This document shows, piece after piece, positions 11,449 through 23,854 of a stretch of 35,194 nucleotides of DNA. Position numbers and translations under genes: made by a program. Within the stretch, counting starts at the first letter, position 1. Every line of letters starts with the position of its first letter. The stretch is from positions 1 through 35,194 of the forward strand of contig JABYQS010000288.1 of assembly GCA_022592435.1 (NCBI GenBank), written 5' to 3'. The notes below the pieces were generated by a model. That model saw only the letters and a program-made list of their open reading frames with translations. It was not told where the DNA came from and did no database searches. This stretch comes from Cerioporus squamosus. Taxonomy: Eukaryota > Basidiomycota > Agaricomycetes > Polyporales > Polyporaceae.

Positions 11449-14400
11449 GACGAGGACGAGATACGACGGGGAGAGGGGCAAGAACGACGACTGCGGCCCA
11501 ACTGCGGCGACATTATGGCTTCTTGATGAGTGCAGGATCAAGCGCCCGGACGAGCGGTCGAAGCTGTGTTCCCATCAATTCAGATCCAGAGGCACCCACT
11601 GATCCGTCTCTCGGCACCGCCTCGGCAGCTCACGGTGGCTTGCTCTGCCCGCTCAGTCGGATGCTCGAAGTACTAGTGAGTACTCTTACTCGCTCTTTGC
11701 AATGTCAAAGACTCGCATTGGCAGCCAAGCATCCGTTCGTTCAACCGCAGCTGGTATGGCTTTCAGCTTATCGATACTCGAATGAGCAAGCTCGGACTCA
11801 TCGCCTCAAGGCACCTGGCAGGCTGAGGCTCAGTCTTACAGGCGGTTACGTTACCGGTAGGCTTCAGGTGATGACAACACTCACAGGGAAAACTAGTATT
11901 GACATGCCAGGATTATAGAAATCATTTCCATGAGCCATTTCTTTCTGCAGGACATACTTCCTGCCTGAGGTTGACCGTGCACTCAGGGCGAACTGCGCTT
12001 CGTACTTCCTTGCGGCATCCGCGTCATTTCACAGATACCAACTCCGCAACTGTGAGATCGACGCGCTCTGCAGGGTCATTGGTACAATTCGAGTGTACCG
12101 CGCGGTAGCCGTACTCCTTCAGAATTAAATCTTCCTTGGAGATGGCCCGGCGACTGTGGTTAAACAGGAACCGGGCTCTCCTTGTGCGTCCGCGAAGCTA
12201 CAGCTACATACTGATCCCGAACCCCACCCTAACAGCGGAGCGTGTCATCCTCGTGTCTGTCACGCCGTGTGTGACCGTTTCCTGCTGAGATCGTCAGCGT
12301 ACACTGCACCTCCGACAGCCCTTCACTTATTTAATCATAACCACTATGAGCAACTATGACCTACACTGTAACAAGTAACTCTCGCTGCAGCGGCCTCGTG
12401 TCTTCGGAGTAAAAGTGACATAAAGCACTGCATCTTGCTACATCACGGCTGCATGCTTGCTCGGTCTTTTTGCCCCGAGTGCCCCCAACGTTCATAGCTG
12501 AATTTGGTAGCCATGCTATTGCAAGTCCACTCCGCCGCGACGCTTTTGGATGCCAGCTTCAGGGTGTCTCAGAAGCGCAGAGGATGAACGTTTCGTGGAG
12601 TAGTCGCCACTCCGAAGCAAGTCAAAATTGCTGTTGGAGCATTGCGCCCTGAAAGAGGGCCCTGCTGACATGAATGCACTCCAACGCCGTGCACCGCGCG
12701 AAAATCGGCGATTAGCAGAACCGAAGTGGTCCTGAAAAGCGTAAGCCAATGAAGGCTCTCGTGAACGACATCTGACAACGCCTGTCTTCGTCCTCGCTTA
12801 GCTAGAGTACTATCAAGATACCTTTTCGACATCCACATAATCCTCATGATAACAAAAGTTAATATGTGAGAGACCCGACAACGTGCATAAATCTGCATAC
12901 GTACCACTCATCCATCGTCCGGACAAGGTACACAGCTCGGATCTTGCACACGATCGGCGTTAATTGAGCTTGGATTACAGCAAGTCGTCCGATTCGCTGC
13001 GGGAAATGAAGAGCGTAGGCTGCAGTACGAAGCACTCCTTGACGGCTCACAGCCCCAATTCGGCAGAAGGGAAAGAACACGGCGGCGGGCGTGTTCCATA
13101 ACCAATCATGAGGCATGCACCTTCTTCCAGTCCGCCGGAGAACCCGAAGTTGATGGTGTAGGCCTTGCGGGCGCTGGGAAGACTACCACCATGTCGGTCG
13201 GACCGTTCGCCAGGCGACTTCGTTTCAAGCCCTGTATGAAAGAACGACAATACATTAGCGCGAATCTTGGTGTGCGAACCAATGCAACGAGGTCCTCGCA
13301 CACATATACTGATCCCCGGGCATTAGAAAGCATTGTCCTTCGGCCAGACCACCTGGGGTCCCCGTGAGCGGACCATGTATAAGAAACGTTGCGGCCGAAG
13401 TGCCCTCGAAATTGGCCGAGTCCACCCATGCACGGCGAGATGCCCGGGCTGCACGAGTCCACGAGGCGACCGCTCTGTCTGCGACGCCTCAATCAGGGGA
13501 GATCAGCGACCCGTCAGTTGCTCGCGTCGCTGATCACGGCGAGCGCAGAGAGCACCTTCACCCAGCCCTCCACCACAGGTCGGGTGCCGGCGGTGGAGTG
13601 GCAGCGTTCACGGGTATCCCCATCCCCACACTCGGCACTCGGCAGCAGAAGACCCCTCGCCGAATGCGGCGCAGTCCGAACGAGGGACCGAGGGCCATCG
13701 GCAAGGCGCCAGAAGTCGCCGGATGGACTTGACGGTGGGAAGAAGTGGTGGATGAACGGATGGGCGAGATGTCCTGCGATAGCGACATATGATCATTCTG
13801 TCCAATCACTCGGGAGTCCAGACGACTTACTTACCCGCAGACGTCGCGGCCGCATATTTATGCACGCCCCGATTATATTCGACAGGCCTCGAGTTGACGA
13901 CAGAACAGACTCAAGCTCACGTCCACATGGCCAATGTATGCATCGGCCGCTGTCGACACTCGCTGCTCGACCGCATGGTCCGCAGAAGTGAACATAATGA
14001 AGGACCACTCATAAGCCATGTTCCCAGGGCACGATCCCAAGGGCTGTGATGGCTGACAAGCATGCATCAGACGGTGCACCGGTAGAAGTACATGCATTGC
14101 TTACACGGAAGAATCTCCATAGGACGAAGGATAGCACGGGTGAACCGAAGCCAACATCGTCGTCATTTGCACGCGGAGTGCTCGCCTTCGATGTTTCGGC
14201 CGGGATGTGCCTATATTAACCGTTTGGCGAGAGCGGGCCACCATTTCCCCCATCTCCCGCTCGAGGCTTGCTTCCTAGGATCTGTAGAAGCCCACATTGC
14301 AAGCTTCGCGAGGCTGACGGAAAACGACCGCATGAACCTTCGTGAGGAGCGCGCCGTGTCACTGGTGCCGCGGACATGTGCCACATGTGCTGCTCGCAGA

Positions 14401-14519
14401 CACGATCACACATCGATGCAAGGGTGCTGCGATGTTAAATGAAGTATGCAACATGGTGGCAAAGGCCTGCGATGACGCACTCTTTCTCGCGATGCCGACT
14501 GGCATACTGCCATTCCCTG
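11449..14519. other. Gene-poor 3-kb region
   Basis: No stretch reads as a recognisable protein on either strand, and no tRNA, LTR, terminal repeat or tandem array was found by eye. Small minus-strand stretches near 12860-13490 look weakly protein-like but do not join into a gene. The left edge should hold the promoter of the fucosyltransferase-like gene, and the right edge the upstream region of the small DUF6593-like gene. Base composition is less GC-rich than in the coding blocks. Confidence 0.5.
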
Positions 14520-14526
14520 TATAAAA
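14520..14526 (+). promoter_or_regulatory. TATA box of the DUF6593-like gene
   Basis: TATAAAA lies 87-93 bp upstream of the start codon at 14613. This is the clearest core-promoter element in the window and suits an inducible or strongly expressed small gene. Confidence 0.6.
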
Positions 14527-14612
14527 CGCGTCCGAGAGAGCATGAAGGCGTCAGCAAAACAGAGCGACTCCCTCTCTACTCGAGCAAGGTCTCCTCTCCA
14601 CCATCGACAGCG

Positions 14613-15336
14613 ATGGCCCACAACAACAACGTGAACGAACTGTTCTTCACCGGTCCGGGTGACCCTCGCCACAAGTGCGTAGCCATCGGGTACCACAACA
14701 ACGCCCCGGTCGTCTTCAAATTTGAGACCGTCGACCTACCTCAAGGCACTCGTACGACCGTAGGTCTGTTCCGTCTATCGCTGATCGGAGGACTGAACGA
14801 TTGAGTGCCAGGTCACCTTCAACGAACACGACGAGGTTGCGTTCCTTGATTGGGCTGTGGGCGTCCACCTCGGGTCCGTCCTCAGGGACACGGAGAGGAC
14901 TCCGATGGCAGACTTCGTCTCCCACGGCACTTCGAACACGTCAGTGCCTTTACGAACAGACAGCACGATGCAATGTCGGACTTACTTTGAATTGTGACAG
15001 CGCCCGACAGTTTCGGAGCAGCACAGACCATGGCAATGAGCTTTTCGAGTGGCGTCGACTCGGGAACCGACAACCTTACGCTTATGAGGTGCGTAAAATT
15101 GAATTATGGACACCTGTCCGATGTCGGGTGTCTGAGACTGACGAATCCCGAAGCTAATGTCAATCAGTCCGGAGACAACGGCAAGGATTGCCACCTATGA
15201 CCCGACGCCGAGGGAGGTGCCCAAGGTGGGACGCGCTTATGCATACCTGAAGTACACATTTCAGGAGGAACAACTCTTGCGCGACGCTCTCGTGGCACTT
15301 TGCCTGAACAGATGGATAGACTGGCGCGGGATGTGA
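14613..15336 (+). CDS. Small DUF6593-like basidiomycete protein
   Basis: Four exons: 14613-14759, 14812-14939, 15001-15088, 15154-15336, giving 181 residues with all phases consistent. The protein begins MAHNNNVNELFFTG, lacks a signal peptide and transmembrane helix, and is compact. The central GNELFEWRRLG block, followed by a region predicted to form strands (ARIATYD) and a C-terminal helix (EEQLLRDALVALCLNRWIDW), resembles the DUF6593 family of mushroom-forming fungi. The function of that family is unknown. The assignment rests on this overall pattern and is tentative. The gene is isolated, with 3 kb of gene-poor DNA upstream. A TGA stop at 15334-15336 leaves 234 bp to the convergent neighbour. 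Confidence 0.7.
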
Positions 15337-15570
15337 GCATGAGGAAAGGGACACGGACGGGTATGACAGATATGTACCGACCACAGATGTATTAGCGAGC
15401 ATAGAGATGGAGGCTGGGTCTTCGGAGCATAACAGTGAGTGCGATAACGGATGGAATGAGTGCGACAAATATGAACACGAGGCCCCGAAAGATGACTGGT
15501 ACCCGATAGGAAAGTATAAATCACAGCAAAGATCGTCCGGAAAGCAAAGCGAGTGTGAGTAAGGGAATGA

Positions 15571-18500
15571 TCAGCTGGCCCCCATGGACCCGAGCATTTG
15601 CTCCAGCCTCTCCTCGACTGTCCAGCTCACATCGGCTTGAGAGCCGAGAGACGACGAGACAGAATGTCCAGGGTGACCCGGGGCACGCGTGCTGGTGGCA
15701 GCACCGGCAGCACCTGGCATGATGTTGAAGGACCCAGCATCCATGCCGCGTGAGAGGTTCTCTATGAGGCGGCCTATTTGTTGAGATGAGCTGAAGAAGA
15801 CCTGTGGAGCCGTTCAGTCACCATAGCCCCCGACCCAATCGCACGACGAGGAACATACCTTCGTCTCCGGCCGCGCAGAGCCCTTCGGCTGTTGGAGAGA
15901 CTTCTTGCGCGACAGGAAGGAGTTAACGCTGCCCTTCGACGACTTGCGCTCGTGCTCCTTGAAGAACAACTTCACATTGCTCTCGTCCTTCACGGAATAC
16001 TCGGAGTAGAAGCTCGCACGGTCGCCATAGAAGGACTCCCCGTCATCGTCTCGAAGACCATTGACGATCGACCTGAAGGGCTATGTGAGACCCACACTCC
16101 ACGAATCACCTTGCGAAGCGCAGCAGAGACGTACCAAATCGTCTCTCCATTGGCCAACTCGATCACCTCAAGCGCCTGTCCCGCATCGGGAACCGCGTCG
16201 TGAGGCGACGCACCACCGGGCGACTCCACACTGAGGTGCTGCCCTCTGTTGTCGCCGGAATACATGTCGTACCTGACGATCAGGGCAAACGGATGGTAAG
16301 CTAAACTTGGCACAGAGGAATGGGTATGTCTCTACTTACAGAGAGTCATATGCGGAGCTAGACTTCTCCACTGGACTCGGCACGGCGAGCATGTTCTCGT
16401 TCTGCACGGCCAACGCTTGCGGCAACTGGGGTACAGGAGGAGAGGCGTCGGTCGAGAAGCGTCGGCCTCCGGCACCACGATGCGGAGGCGGGGGAGTAGG
16501 CGCCCGATCGTGCACAGAGCGATTCGAGCTAATTGAGGCACGACGACGGGACACAGACGACTGCTTCCGGACCAGAGCGCTCAGGTCCATCGTCGATATC
16601 CTCGAATCGGACGGGAAGATGATCGTCCGTCGCACAATCGCACTTGACGTGGCCTGCTGTTGCTGCGGCGACTGAGCCTGCTGCTGACGAGGACGCTGGA
16701 GCGTGTCGAAGCTCTTGCGCGTGGGCGACTTCAATTCCGCAGACGGTCTCGGGGAGTAGCTATCGACGCTTGGCCGGCCTTCGGACATGGGCGAGCGTAC
16801 GCTCTCGGGAGTGCCCCGCCCTCGGATCACAGGTACTTGGCTCTTGCGACTGTCGTTGGGAGACGTTGCTCTCGTGAGCTTCGTCCATGCCGTAGACCGG
16901 GAAGACGAGGAGGGCGAGCGAGCAAGGAGGTCGTTCAGCGCAGCCTGGTCCAACCCGAGGTTCGTCGCGGCATCGAACAGCTGCTTGAGGGCGTCCTCGT
17001 CGGAGCGAGGTTGTGATGAAGCCCGCGCGTGCGAATCTGGTGGTCTTGGAGTAGGCGACTGGGGAGGGTGTATGGGGCTCGTACTCCTGAAGAAAGTCTG
17101 GAGTGCCGGGGCGGAGTGGGGCACGGGCCCGTACGCATGGTCTGGCGAGGAACCAGAAGATGTCGTCGACAGCGCGGACGCAGCAGAGTTGGAAGCAGAA
17201 GGACCATGTCGTGACGAACCACCGATAGACGACGACGCCAGAGGCTCGGGAGCTGCCGCGCGCTGCTTGCGGAAGCGCGCCATGAAGCCCTTCAGTCCTG
17301 GGGTAGCAGAGGCTGGAGGGCTCGGGAGTGGTGCAGGGGCCTTGATTCGCGGAGGCTCTCCAGCGCCTGCCGAGGACACGATCGGGATAGGGTCCGTGCG
17401 AAGCGCAAGACTCGGTGAGCTGCCAGCTGGATGATGCGTATCTTGTGGACTCCTCAGATCTAGAGGATATGGCGTAACTTCCTCTCCGTTGGGAATAGGT
17501 TGCTTCGCCCGGATCGTCCCCCGCAGCTTCTTGAACCGCGAACCAATCTTGCTCGAGCCCTGCTGAGCAGCAGGCGTGGGCGTCGTAGTGGGAGACCGCA
17601 GCGGGATTGCATCGACGCTGGTAGATGCAGACACGAGCGTAGGCGCAGAGATCTTGTTCGGGCTGATGCGCTTGCGCGGGTGCGTCCCTGTCCCCTCGTT
17701 CATCTTCGGGATGGACGGCGACTTGCGGAGAGCTGCAGTCGCCGCCTCCGCCCTCCGCTGGACCTCGAGCGCGAGCTGGGCAGGGTTCATGTTCGAGGTC
17801 GGAGAGAGCGGGGACAGGAGTCCGCCCGGGCTCGTCGGCATCGGGACAGCAGAGGGAGATATTGGGGACATGGCCTGTTTAGCATGACGCAGGGAGTCTG
17901 ATCGCTTCGGAGTCTGCAATGGCCTGGTCGGAGAGATGGTAAGCTCGATGGGCTCGTCCTCGTCGGGGCCCGAGGCCAGATCAGACATGATGGAGATCTG
18001 TGGAGGCCCAGATGCACTTGCATCCATGTCTTCCGACCCAAAGAGTGCATCCGCCAGCGCCCTATTTCGTCGCATAGGGCTCGACTGCTCTATGTCAGTA
18101 GGTGCAGGCACAGACAAGGTAGGTTCCTGGGGGGGCAGCATTTGTAGCGCTCGGGTCCTAGGCGACTCGATGCTGTCTACAACGGCGTTCAATAGTGCAT
18201 TGGCCTTCGCAACTTGGTCGCTCGTAGTAGCGCGCAATGAAGCAGCCGAAGGTTGAGGCTGCGGTTGCGGTTGCGGCTGAGGGGTCGAATTGACAGCCTA
18301 TCAGATCGGATTTAGCATACCAAGCAACGAACCAACAAAGAGCATGATGTGTACCCTGCTCTCGCCTGTGAACGAGTAGTTCGACTGCGACGTCGACGGC
18401 CTCCGCTTGCGTATAGAGCCAGCGCGACGATTCTCAGGCGTGGCAGCCTTCGTCAACGCAGCGCCCACAAGCTTGTCCTGGATCGCGACAAAGTCGCCCC

Positions 18501-21042
18501 TCGTCAGCCCAATCTCCCTGCGCACCGCGTCCTCAGTCTCCGTTGCGTCGTACGGGGACGTCCCCGCAGTCGACGTGCCAGACTTGTCCGAGATGTCGTG
18601 CCACGGCACGCTGTCGGGATCGAGACCGCTGAAAAACCCATACAGCCGGTCCTTGGTGTGGTCCTCGTCCCACGTATGGTAGCTCGAGCCCGCCGATTCG
18701 AGTGACGACCGCGACGAGTTCGCAATGGGCGAGAAGAGGAGCGCGTTCGGCGGCGTGAAGGAGAACGTGTTCGAATTGTGGTGCTGCTGCTGCTGCGTCT
18801 GCTTGGACGACCGCCGACTAGCACTGCGCCCCTCGTCGCTGGGGTTAGCGCCACTCACGTCAGTAAACGTCGGCGACGTCGGGGAGCGTGTGCCGTTGTG
18901 GGTCGGCGTGGGTGAACGGAGCGGGTTCGCGCCCTGGATGGGTGAGCCGAGCTCCATACCAGACATCGCGGAGGGCGGGCGGTACTCTGACATGCCGATG
19001 ACGGAGCCATTGCCGGTATCAACCCACGGTGAGTCTGGGAGTGCGGGCGACTTGAGGGACCGGCTCGTGGACTTAGCCCGCTCGAGGACGTCGGCGGATT
19101 GGTCGTTGATGCTCGTCGTGCTGCCGCCCCGGCTATGTGTGACGACACTCCCATTGCGGCCGTGTGCCTTCTGCGGAGTACCATCCGGGCTACTAGGCAT
19201 GTTCCAAGTCACGTTCGACGGGGTGGAGGGGCGCGAGGAGGGATTAGTGAGTGGCTGGTATGCGGGGCCGGAGAGAGGAGAGATGGGGCGTCGTCGTCCT
19301 AGGACAGGTGATTCCGCGGTTTCCGAGGTCGGCGAAGTTGGTTTGTTCCCATTTCTTTGGCGCTCTTCGGGTGTGTAGCGACCATTCATCGAACGGTTGA
19401 AGAAAAGGGGTGGGGTGGAAGCGGCGGGTGATATTGGTCGGCTAGTCTGGTATGAAGAGGACGCACTCGAGTTGCTTCGGTACATGCTGGACGTGATCTG
19501 GGATATCAAAGGGGTGCCTTGGGTATTTATGCCGGGAAGACGAGGCGAAGTCGCACGCGGCGTAGCGGACGGTGTGAGATCCTCCGTGTCGAAGGAGGTC
19601 TCCCGAGGCGTCATTGGGCGTGGCATGCCTGGGATGTAACCAGGCAGACGAGGGGTCGGGGACGTTGTGCGGGAAGCGGGATGAGGGGAATATCGCTGGC
19701 TATCATCGCTCACTACAGGATCGTCAGAAGACAGGGCGGTGCCTGGCTCGTAGTCGCCCGGGGAGGTGGCAGGCGACGAGTCGTCGAGCTCGACCTTGAG
19801 AGCCAGATGGTCGTTCAGAAGATGCATGAGGTCATCTCGAGGAGTACTCACCGTAGTGTTTATGCCTGATAGCGAGCCATTCACCGCGCTTGGGGGAACG
19901 TGGGCGATGGGCGACCGCTCCATGACAATCTCATCATCTCCTTCTTCCTCCAACTCCCTGATCGCCTGGTCAAGAGCCAACGAGGCCCTCCGCACCCCTT
20001 CCGCAGACAACACCTTGGACAGCCTCTTGGTCAATGAACTCGAGTAATCCGACTGCTGGTCTCCAAGAATAGACCGTGAACTGCGATCCTTGGAGAGTGT
20101 ACTCGCATTGCCCGGACTGGATGGTGCAGATCCCGAGAACGTGTACATGCTGCCCTCTGGTGTCGTCGGCCGTAGGCTCTGGTTGTCGGAGTACATGGAC
20201 GTGCTGTTCTCCTGCCTTGCACTGCTCTCCACCGTGCTCATACTCGCGTTTGAGTCTGACTGCGCGATGGGGGTTGCACCGCGGCCACCGCGACGCGGGT
20301 TTGCGGTGCGCAGGAAGTACGCCTGGTCGCGGAACTTCCCAGAGCCGAACAAGTTATTGCTCATCCGCCTGCTTGTCTGGGAGCCCTTCGCGGACGACAG
20401 GGAAGCGATGGAAGGGGCACCGTGGAGGGAAGGATTCGTTACGGAGTTAGAGGAGCGCACCGACTGTCGGATGGGGTCCGCATCATCATCCTCCGCCTCA
20501 GCACCGGATGCCCGAGCCTCGCCCTCATCATACGCGCTCTGCTGCTGTTGCTGTTTGCCTCGGGAGCGACTCTTGGTATGGAACCTCCCAAGCGCCTCTA
20601 GGATCATATCTTCTTCCTCCTCCGTGACCAGACTCTGGGAACCACGCGCGCGCTGCTCTGCAAGCTTGCTCTTCAGCTCATCGAGCCCAATAGGCTCGCC
20701 GGACGAATTTCGAAGCACGCTGAAGCGTCGGGTGAGGCTATACCAATGGCGCATCGGACACGGCGTGAGCGGGAATAGACTCGCGGGAAGAAGAAGCGGG
20801 ACGCACTCTGGCAATATGAGCGACGTGCGGAAGTCGCTCGCTGGGGGCAAGGAGGGCAGGAGGTCGTGCGTGTCTTTGCTGACGGAGACTGTTGCTTCAA
20901 TGCCCAGGGGACGCCTTGCGTCTGATCTTTTGCTGGGAGGGCGCAAAACACGAGTGGGCGAGGGATGGAGATAGGATGGAGAAGGTCTGAGAGCTGTGGT
21001 CTAAGGAAGAGCTCGGGGACATGCTTACCGGAAGCGATGCAT
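15571..21042 (-). CDS. Very large Ser/Pro-rich protein of unknown function
   Basis: Seven exons: 21029-21042 (tentative), 20807-20986, 18355-20737, 16340-18297, 16135-16272, 15859-16072, 15571-15801, about 1705 residues. Most of the chain is low-complexity Ser/Thr/Pro with many S/T-P sites, poly-Gln patches and a QPQPQPQPQ repeat (about 18255-18290), so it is probably disordered and heavily phosphorylated. Three more ordered blocks look conserved: DFRTSLILPDLTRRFSVLR near the N-terminus, SKLAEQRARG followed by EEEEDMILEALGRF, and near the C-terminus VIELANGETIWSIVNGLRDD with FYSEYSVKDESNVKLFFKEH. I do not recognise the family; a cytoskeletal or cell-polarity scaffold would fit but is a guess. 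The ATG at 21042 needs a 42-nt first intron, short but the only phase-compatible choice I found. Later exons are secure. Confidence 0.85.
20738..20806 (-). other. In-frame (3n) intron without stop codons
   Basis: The 69-nt segment starts GTGCGT and ends GGTATAG. Removing it joins LILP-D-LTRRFSVLR, which reads as a continuous conserved block. Because its length is a multiple of three and it has no stop, retention would simply insert 23 residues. Confidence 0.65.
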
Positions 21043-22828
21043 GGCAATTGTCTACGCAGGAGGGTCCCTCGATTCGATAGCCTCGTTGCGAACACGTTGG
21101 GTGGGCGTGATTCGGGAAAACGGCGATCTGACGTTTCGCGTATTCAGTGCGGGGATGACGGGCGGGGAGAGAGCGTGAGCGTGGGCGAAGGAGATATCGG
21201 CAAGAACAAGCAGGGCGCGAGAATAATAGAGCGAATGGATCAGATTATCAGAATATGCGAGCTGAAAGATGGACTGTGCTGGCCGTAGCAGAGGCGGTCG
21301 AGGGAGGGGGAAGGAGCGAGCAACGTGTAGGACACGAGTTGGAGGTGCGCAGCCAAATCAGGACGTCCTTCTTCCCTGCCAGCCTTAACGGATGCCTTGA
21401 AGTTGCCGCAACAAGACAACAGCGACCGGGTGTCGTGTAACAAGAACAGCAGAGCACGGGGTGTCCGCGAGCAAGAGAAACAAGAAGAGAGCGCAGACAA
21501 GGACCGCAAGCTTGCAACCTGCTCTGTGGCAGCGGCGGCAGGAACGCAGTCTCGCCCTTTTCGCCGGCGAACAGTTTGATCCAGCGCTAACCGCCCCAGA
21601 TGTCGTCAACAGTTTCCGGGGTCCTCCTCCGCTCAATCCCAGCTCGACAGGAACCATCCCTTCTCCTTGTTCTACTTATCACCGAGCTTTGACTGTTCAC
21701 CACTGCCCGCAGCCTCGCCATCTGCCACGAAGTTTGGAAACCGCGAGCTTCAGCCTCAATTGCCTCTGGTCAGCGGGTAACCAGCGCCACACATTCGCGG
21801 GGTCCCACTACTGATCTTCGATCGGTAGTTTTAGTACCATACATATATGGCAACTGTAGTAGTTGACAAACCACCCCGTATTGTACAGTACCTGTCTGTG
21901 TAGAAGTGACCCTTTCAAGACCTCTTGTCATGTACGTACCTATTCACATTGTGCCTTCCGACGGCTGACAAGGCCTCGGTGGTAAGATACTGTAGATCCA
22001 GAACAGGTTGCCCGCCAGGCGCATGATGATCGCGGGCGTAAGTGTTCGGTCAGCTAGTGTATCCCGCTTGACGTAAATGTCCGCCGATCCGATGGAGAAC
22101 CTGTCACTCATTCATCCCCAAGAGTGACCTCTTTCTAGCCGTGCGACACTCCGCCTTGACTCAATAGTGAGCTACATATTTACCTCACACCTTCCCGAAT
22201 CGCCGCATTCACGTGGTTAACTACGCTCCCCGGTCTGCATCTCCCGGAGTATCGTGGCAGTAGCATGGATTCAGTCTTGAGTCCAGACTTATACCTTGCC
22301 GTAAACGGACCCTTGCTGGTACAGTGTTGATGAGGTGTACACCATGCTTCCCACCCCACTTCACAAACGCGAGCGCTACCCTTCCCGCGAAGTCGGGGTG
22401 GATCGTAACGAGCCGTGCGTATGTCTCGCGGGACCGTTCCATACTTGTAAGAGTCTGGACCACACGTACTGCTTAGTCGAGACGCTAGTCCTAGGCCATG
22501 ACGATCCCGCGAGGCTTCTTAGGCACATCCGAAGGCGATGTCATCCCGTTGAGGACACAACCCCAGGCCGTGGATGCGGTGGGGCTGCGAAGCGGGGTAA
22601 GATGAGGTCGTCGCCAATCTTGTAGCCGGAGCCTGCCAGTGCCCGAGTACGGCGTTTGCATACTAAGAACAGTCTGCTATCCGCCCACCACGGGCATACA
22701 AACCAGCTCAGCGTGGGATATTCTCGACGCACATAGAAGGAGTACGCTGGAAGCTTGGACATGGATATTATACAGTTATTCCCCACCAGTACAACGAGCT
22801 GTCCTGGTATGACTATTGGCACCGCGCT
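21043..22828. other. Intergenic region of about 1.8 kb
   Basis: The left part (to about 21800) should contain the promoter and 5' UTR of the large Ser/Pro-rich gene. The right part should contain the 3' UTR of the E2 gene. The middle is AT-richer, with CATACATATATGG near 21840-21852. A minus-strand stretch at 22221-22463 contains TYARLVTIHPDFAGRVALAF but has no recognisable homology or gene structure. No RNA gene or repeat was recognised. Confidence 0.45.
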
Positions 22829-23854
22829 TCACTGCTGCGCATACCTGCAACAAAAGATCGTAATGGTTAGCGTGACAACATCCCGAAGCTCACCAGTAAG
22901 AAACGTACTTCTTGGTCCATTCCTTGGCCGTCGCGAGGAACTTCGCTTCGTCGTTCTTCATCAGCTGCTCGCAGAATGTGAGCACCAACTCGCAAGGATC
23001 GTTCAAGAGACGCAGCTTACCGCCGCGATGTCTGGCTCGAACGGATCGTCAGGGCTGGGGTTGTTCAGCTTCTCCTGGATGGTGGACAGGACTGCACGCG
23101 GATCAGCAACTCGCTCCGCACGAGTCACGCCGTCAGCTGAGGCCTTCACTTACCAGATGATAGCGTCACGGTGGGTTTCCACTGAATCAGCATGTCAGCC
23201 CGATAGCCACATGCGTCCGGCGCGAAAGGCGGAGTTGGGGGGAGCGAAACGTGGCGCGCACGAGTTACTCACTTGATCACGTAGGACAGGAACACAGATG
23301 TGGCCCTCCTCGTTGATACCGGGGTGGTAGATCTTGGTAGTAAAGGTGACCTAATAGCTCCAGTAAGCACAACAAGTGCATCATCCCCGAGGAGCGCAGC
23401 GTGTAGAGCATGGAGTAGGGAGGACATACGGATGGCGGCTTGAAGGGGAAGTTCTCGGGCAGCGTAAGGGTAAAGTGGAACGTTCCTCCTTTGTACGGAC
23501 TGTTCGACTACAGTGACTGTGGTTCAGACCCAACAGTTACATCACGCTAGGATTCCAAGGATGACTTACTGCAGCCTTGATCGCGCACTTCCACTGGAAC
23601 AGATTATCCTCCAAAGGTTCCACGGTCAAGCCCTGATCCTTCATCAGACGCGCTCCAGTGCATGACAGACAAGCCTCACATCGAGAGGGTTGTTATTGAT
23701 ATCCTTCAGCTCCTACACCAACACGACCCTGTTAGTACTGTGGCTGAGGATGCCCTTATGGGCTACTCCGGTGATACCTTCTGGATTCGACTACAAGAGG
23801 ATTAGCACACGACCTCATCAATGCAGTTGCTTGCACGTACCGCAAGGCAGTCAT
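22829..23854 (-). CDS. Ubiquitin-conjugating enzyme E2 (UBE2D/UBE2L-like), HPG variant
   Basis: Ten exons: 23841-23854, 23778-23790, 23680-23712, 23570-23632, 23430-23507, 23273-23350, 23154-23181, 23021-23091, 22909-22964, 22829-22844, giving 149 residues, the standard length of a single-domain E2. The protein accepts ubiquitin from E1 on its active cysteine, C86 in EEGHICVPVL, and passes it on with an E3. FPFKPPSVTFTTKIYHP, LRDQWKPTVTLSSVL, NPSPDDPFEPDIAA and ATAKEWTKKYA follow the class I E2 layout. The usual H-P-N triplet before the catalytic cysteine is H-P-G here (76-78). Two acceptors six bases apart for exon 4 (23632 or 23638) would give the protein with or without Asp-Gln. Nine introns in one kilobase is dense. 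The gene is divergent from ASH2/BRE2. Confidence 0.92.

Noticed and set aside
12859..13492. Minus-strand gene in the gene-poor region
   Set aside because: Short protein-like fragments occur in different frames, but no set of splice sites joins them and no motif is recognisable. Kept only as a weak trace.
16787..20974. Several plus-strand frames of 200-300 codons
   Set aside because: All lie opposite the large Ser/Pro-rich gene, share no conserved block and lack consistent introns.
22221..22463. Small minus-strand gene (TYARLVTIHPDFAG)
   Set aside because: Single short frame with no homology I recognise, no introns and no promoter-like context.
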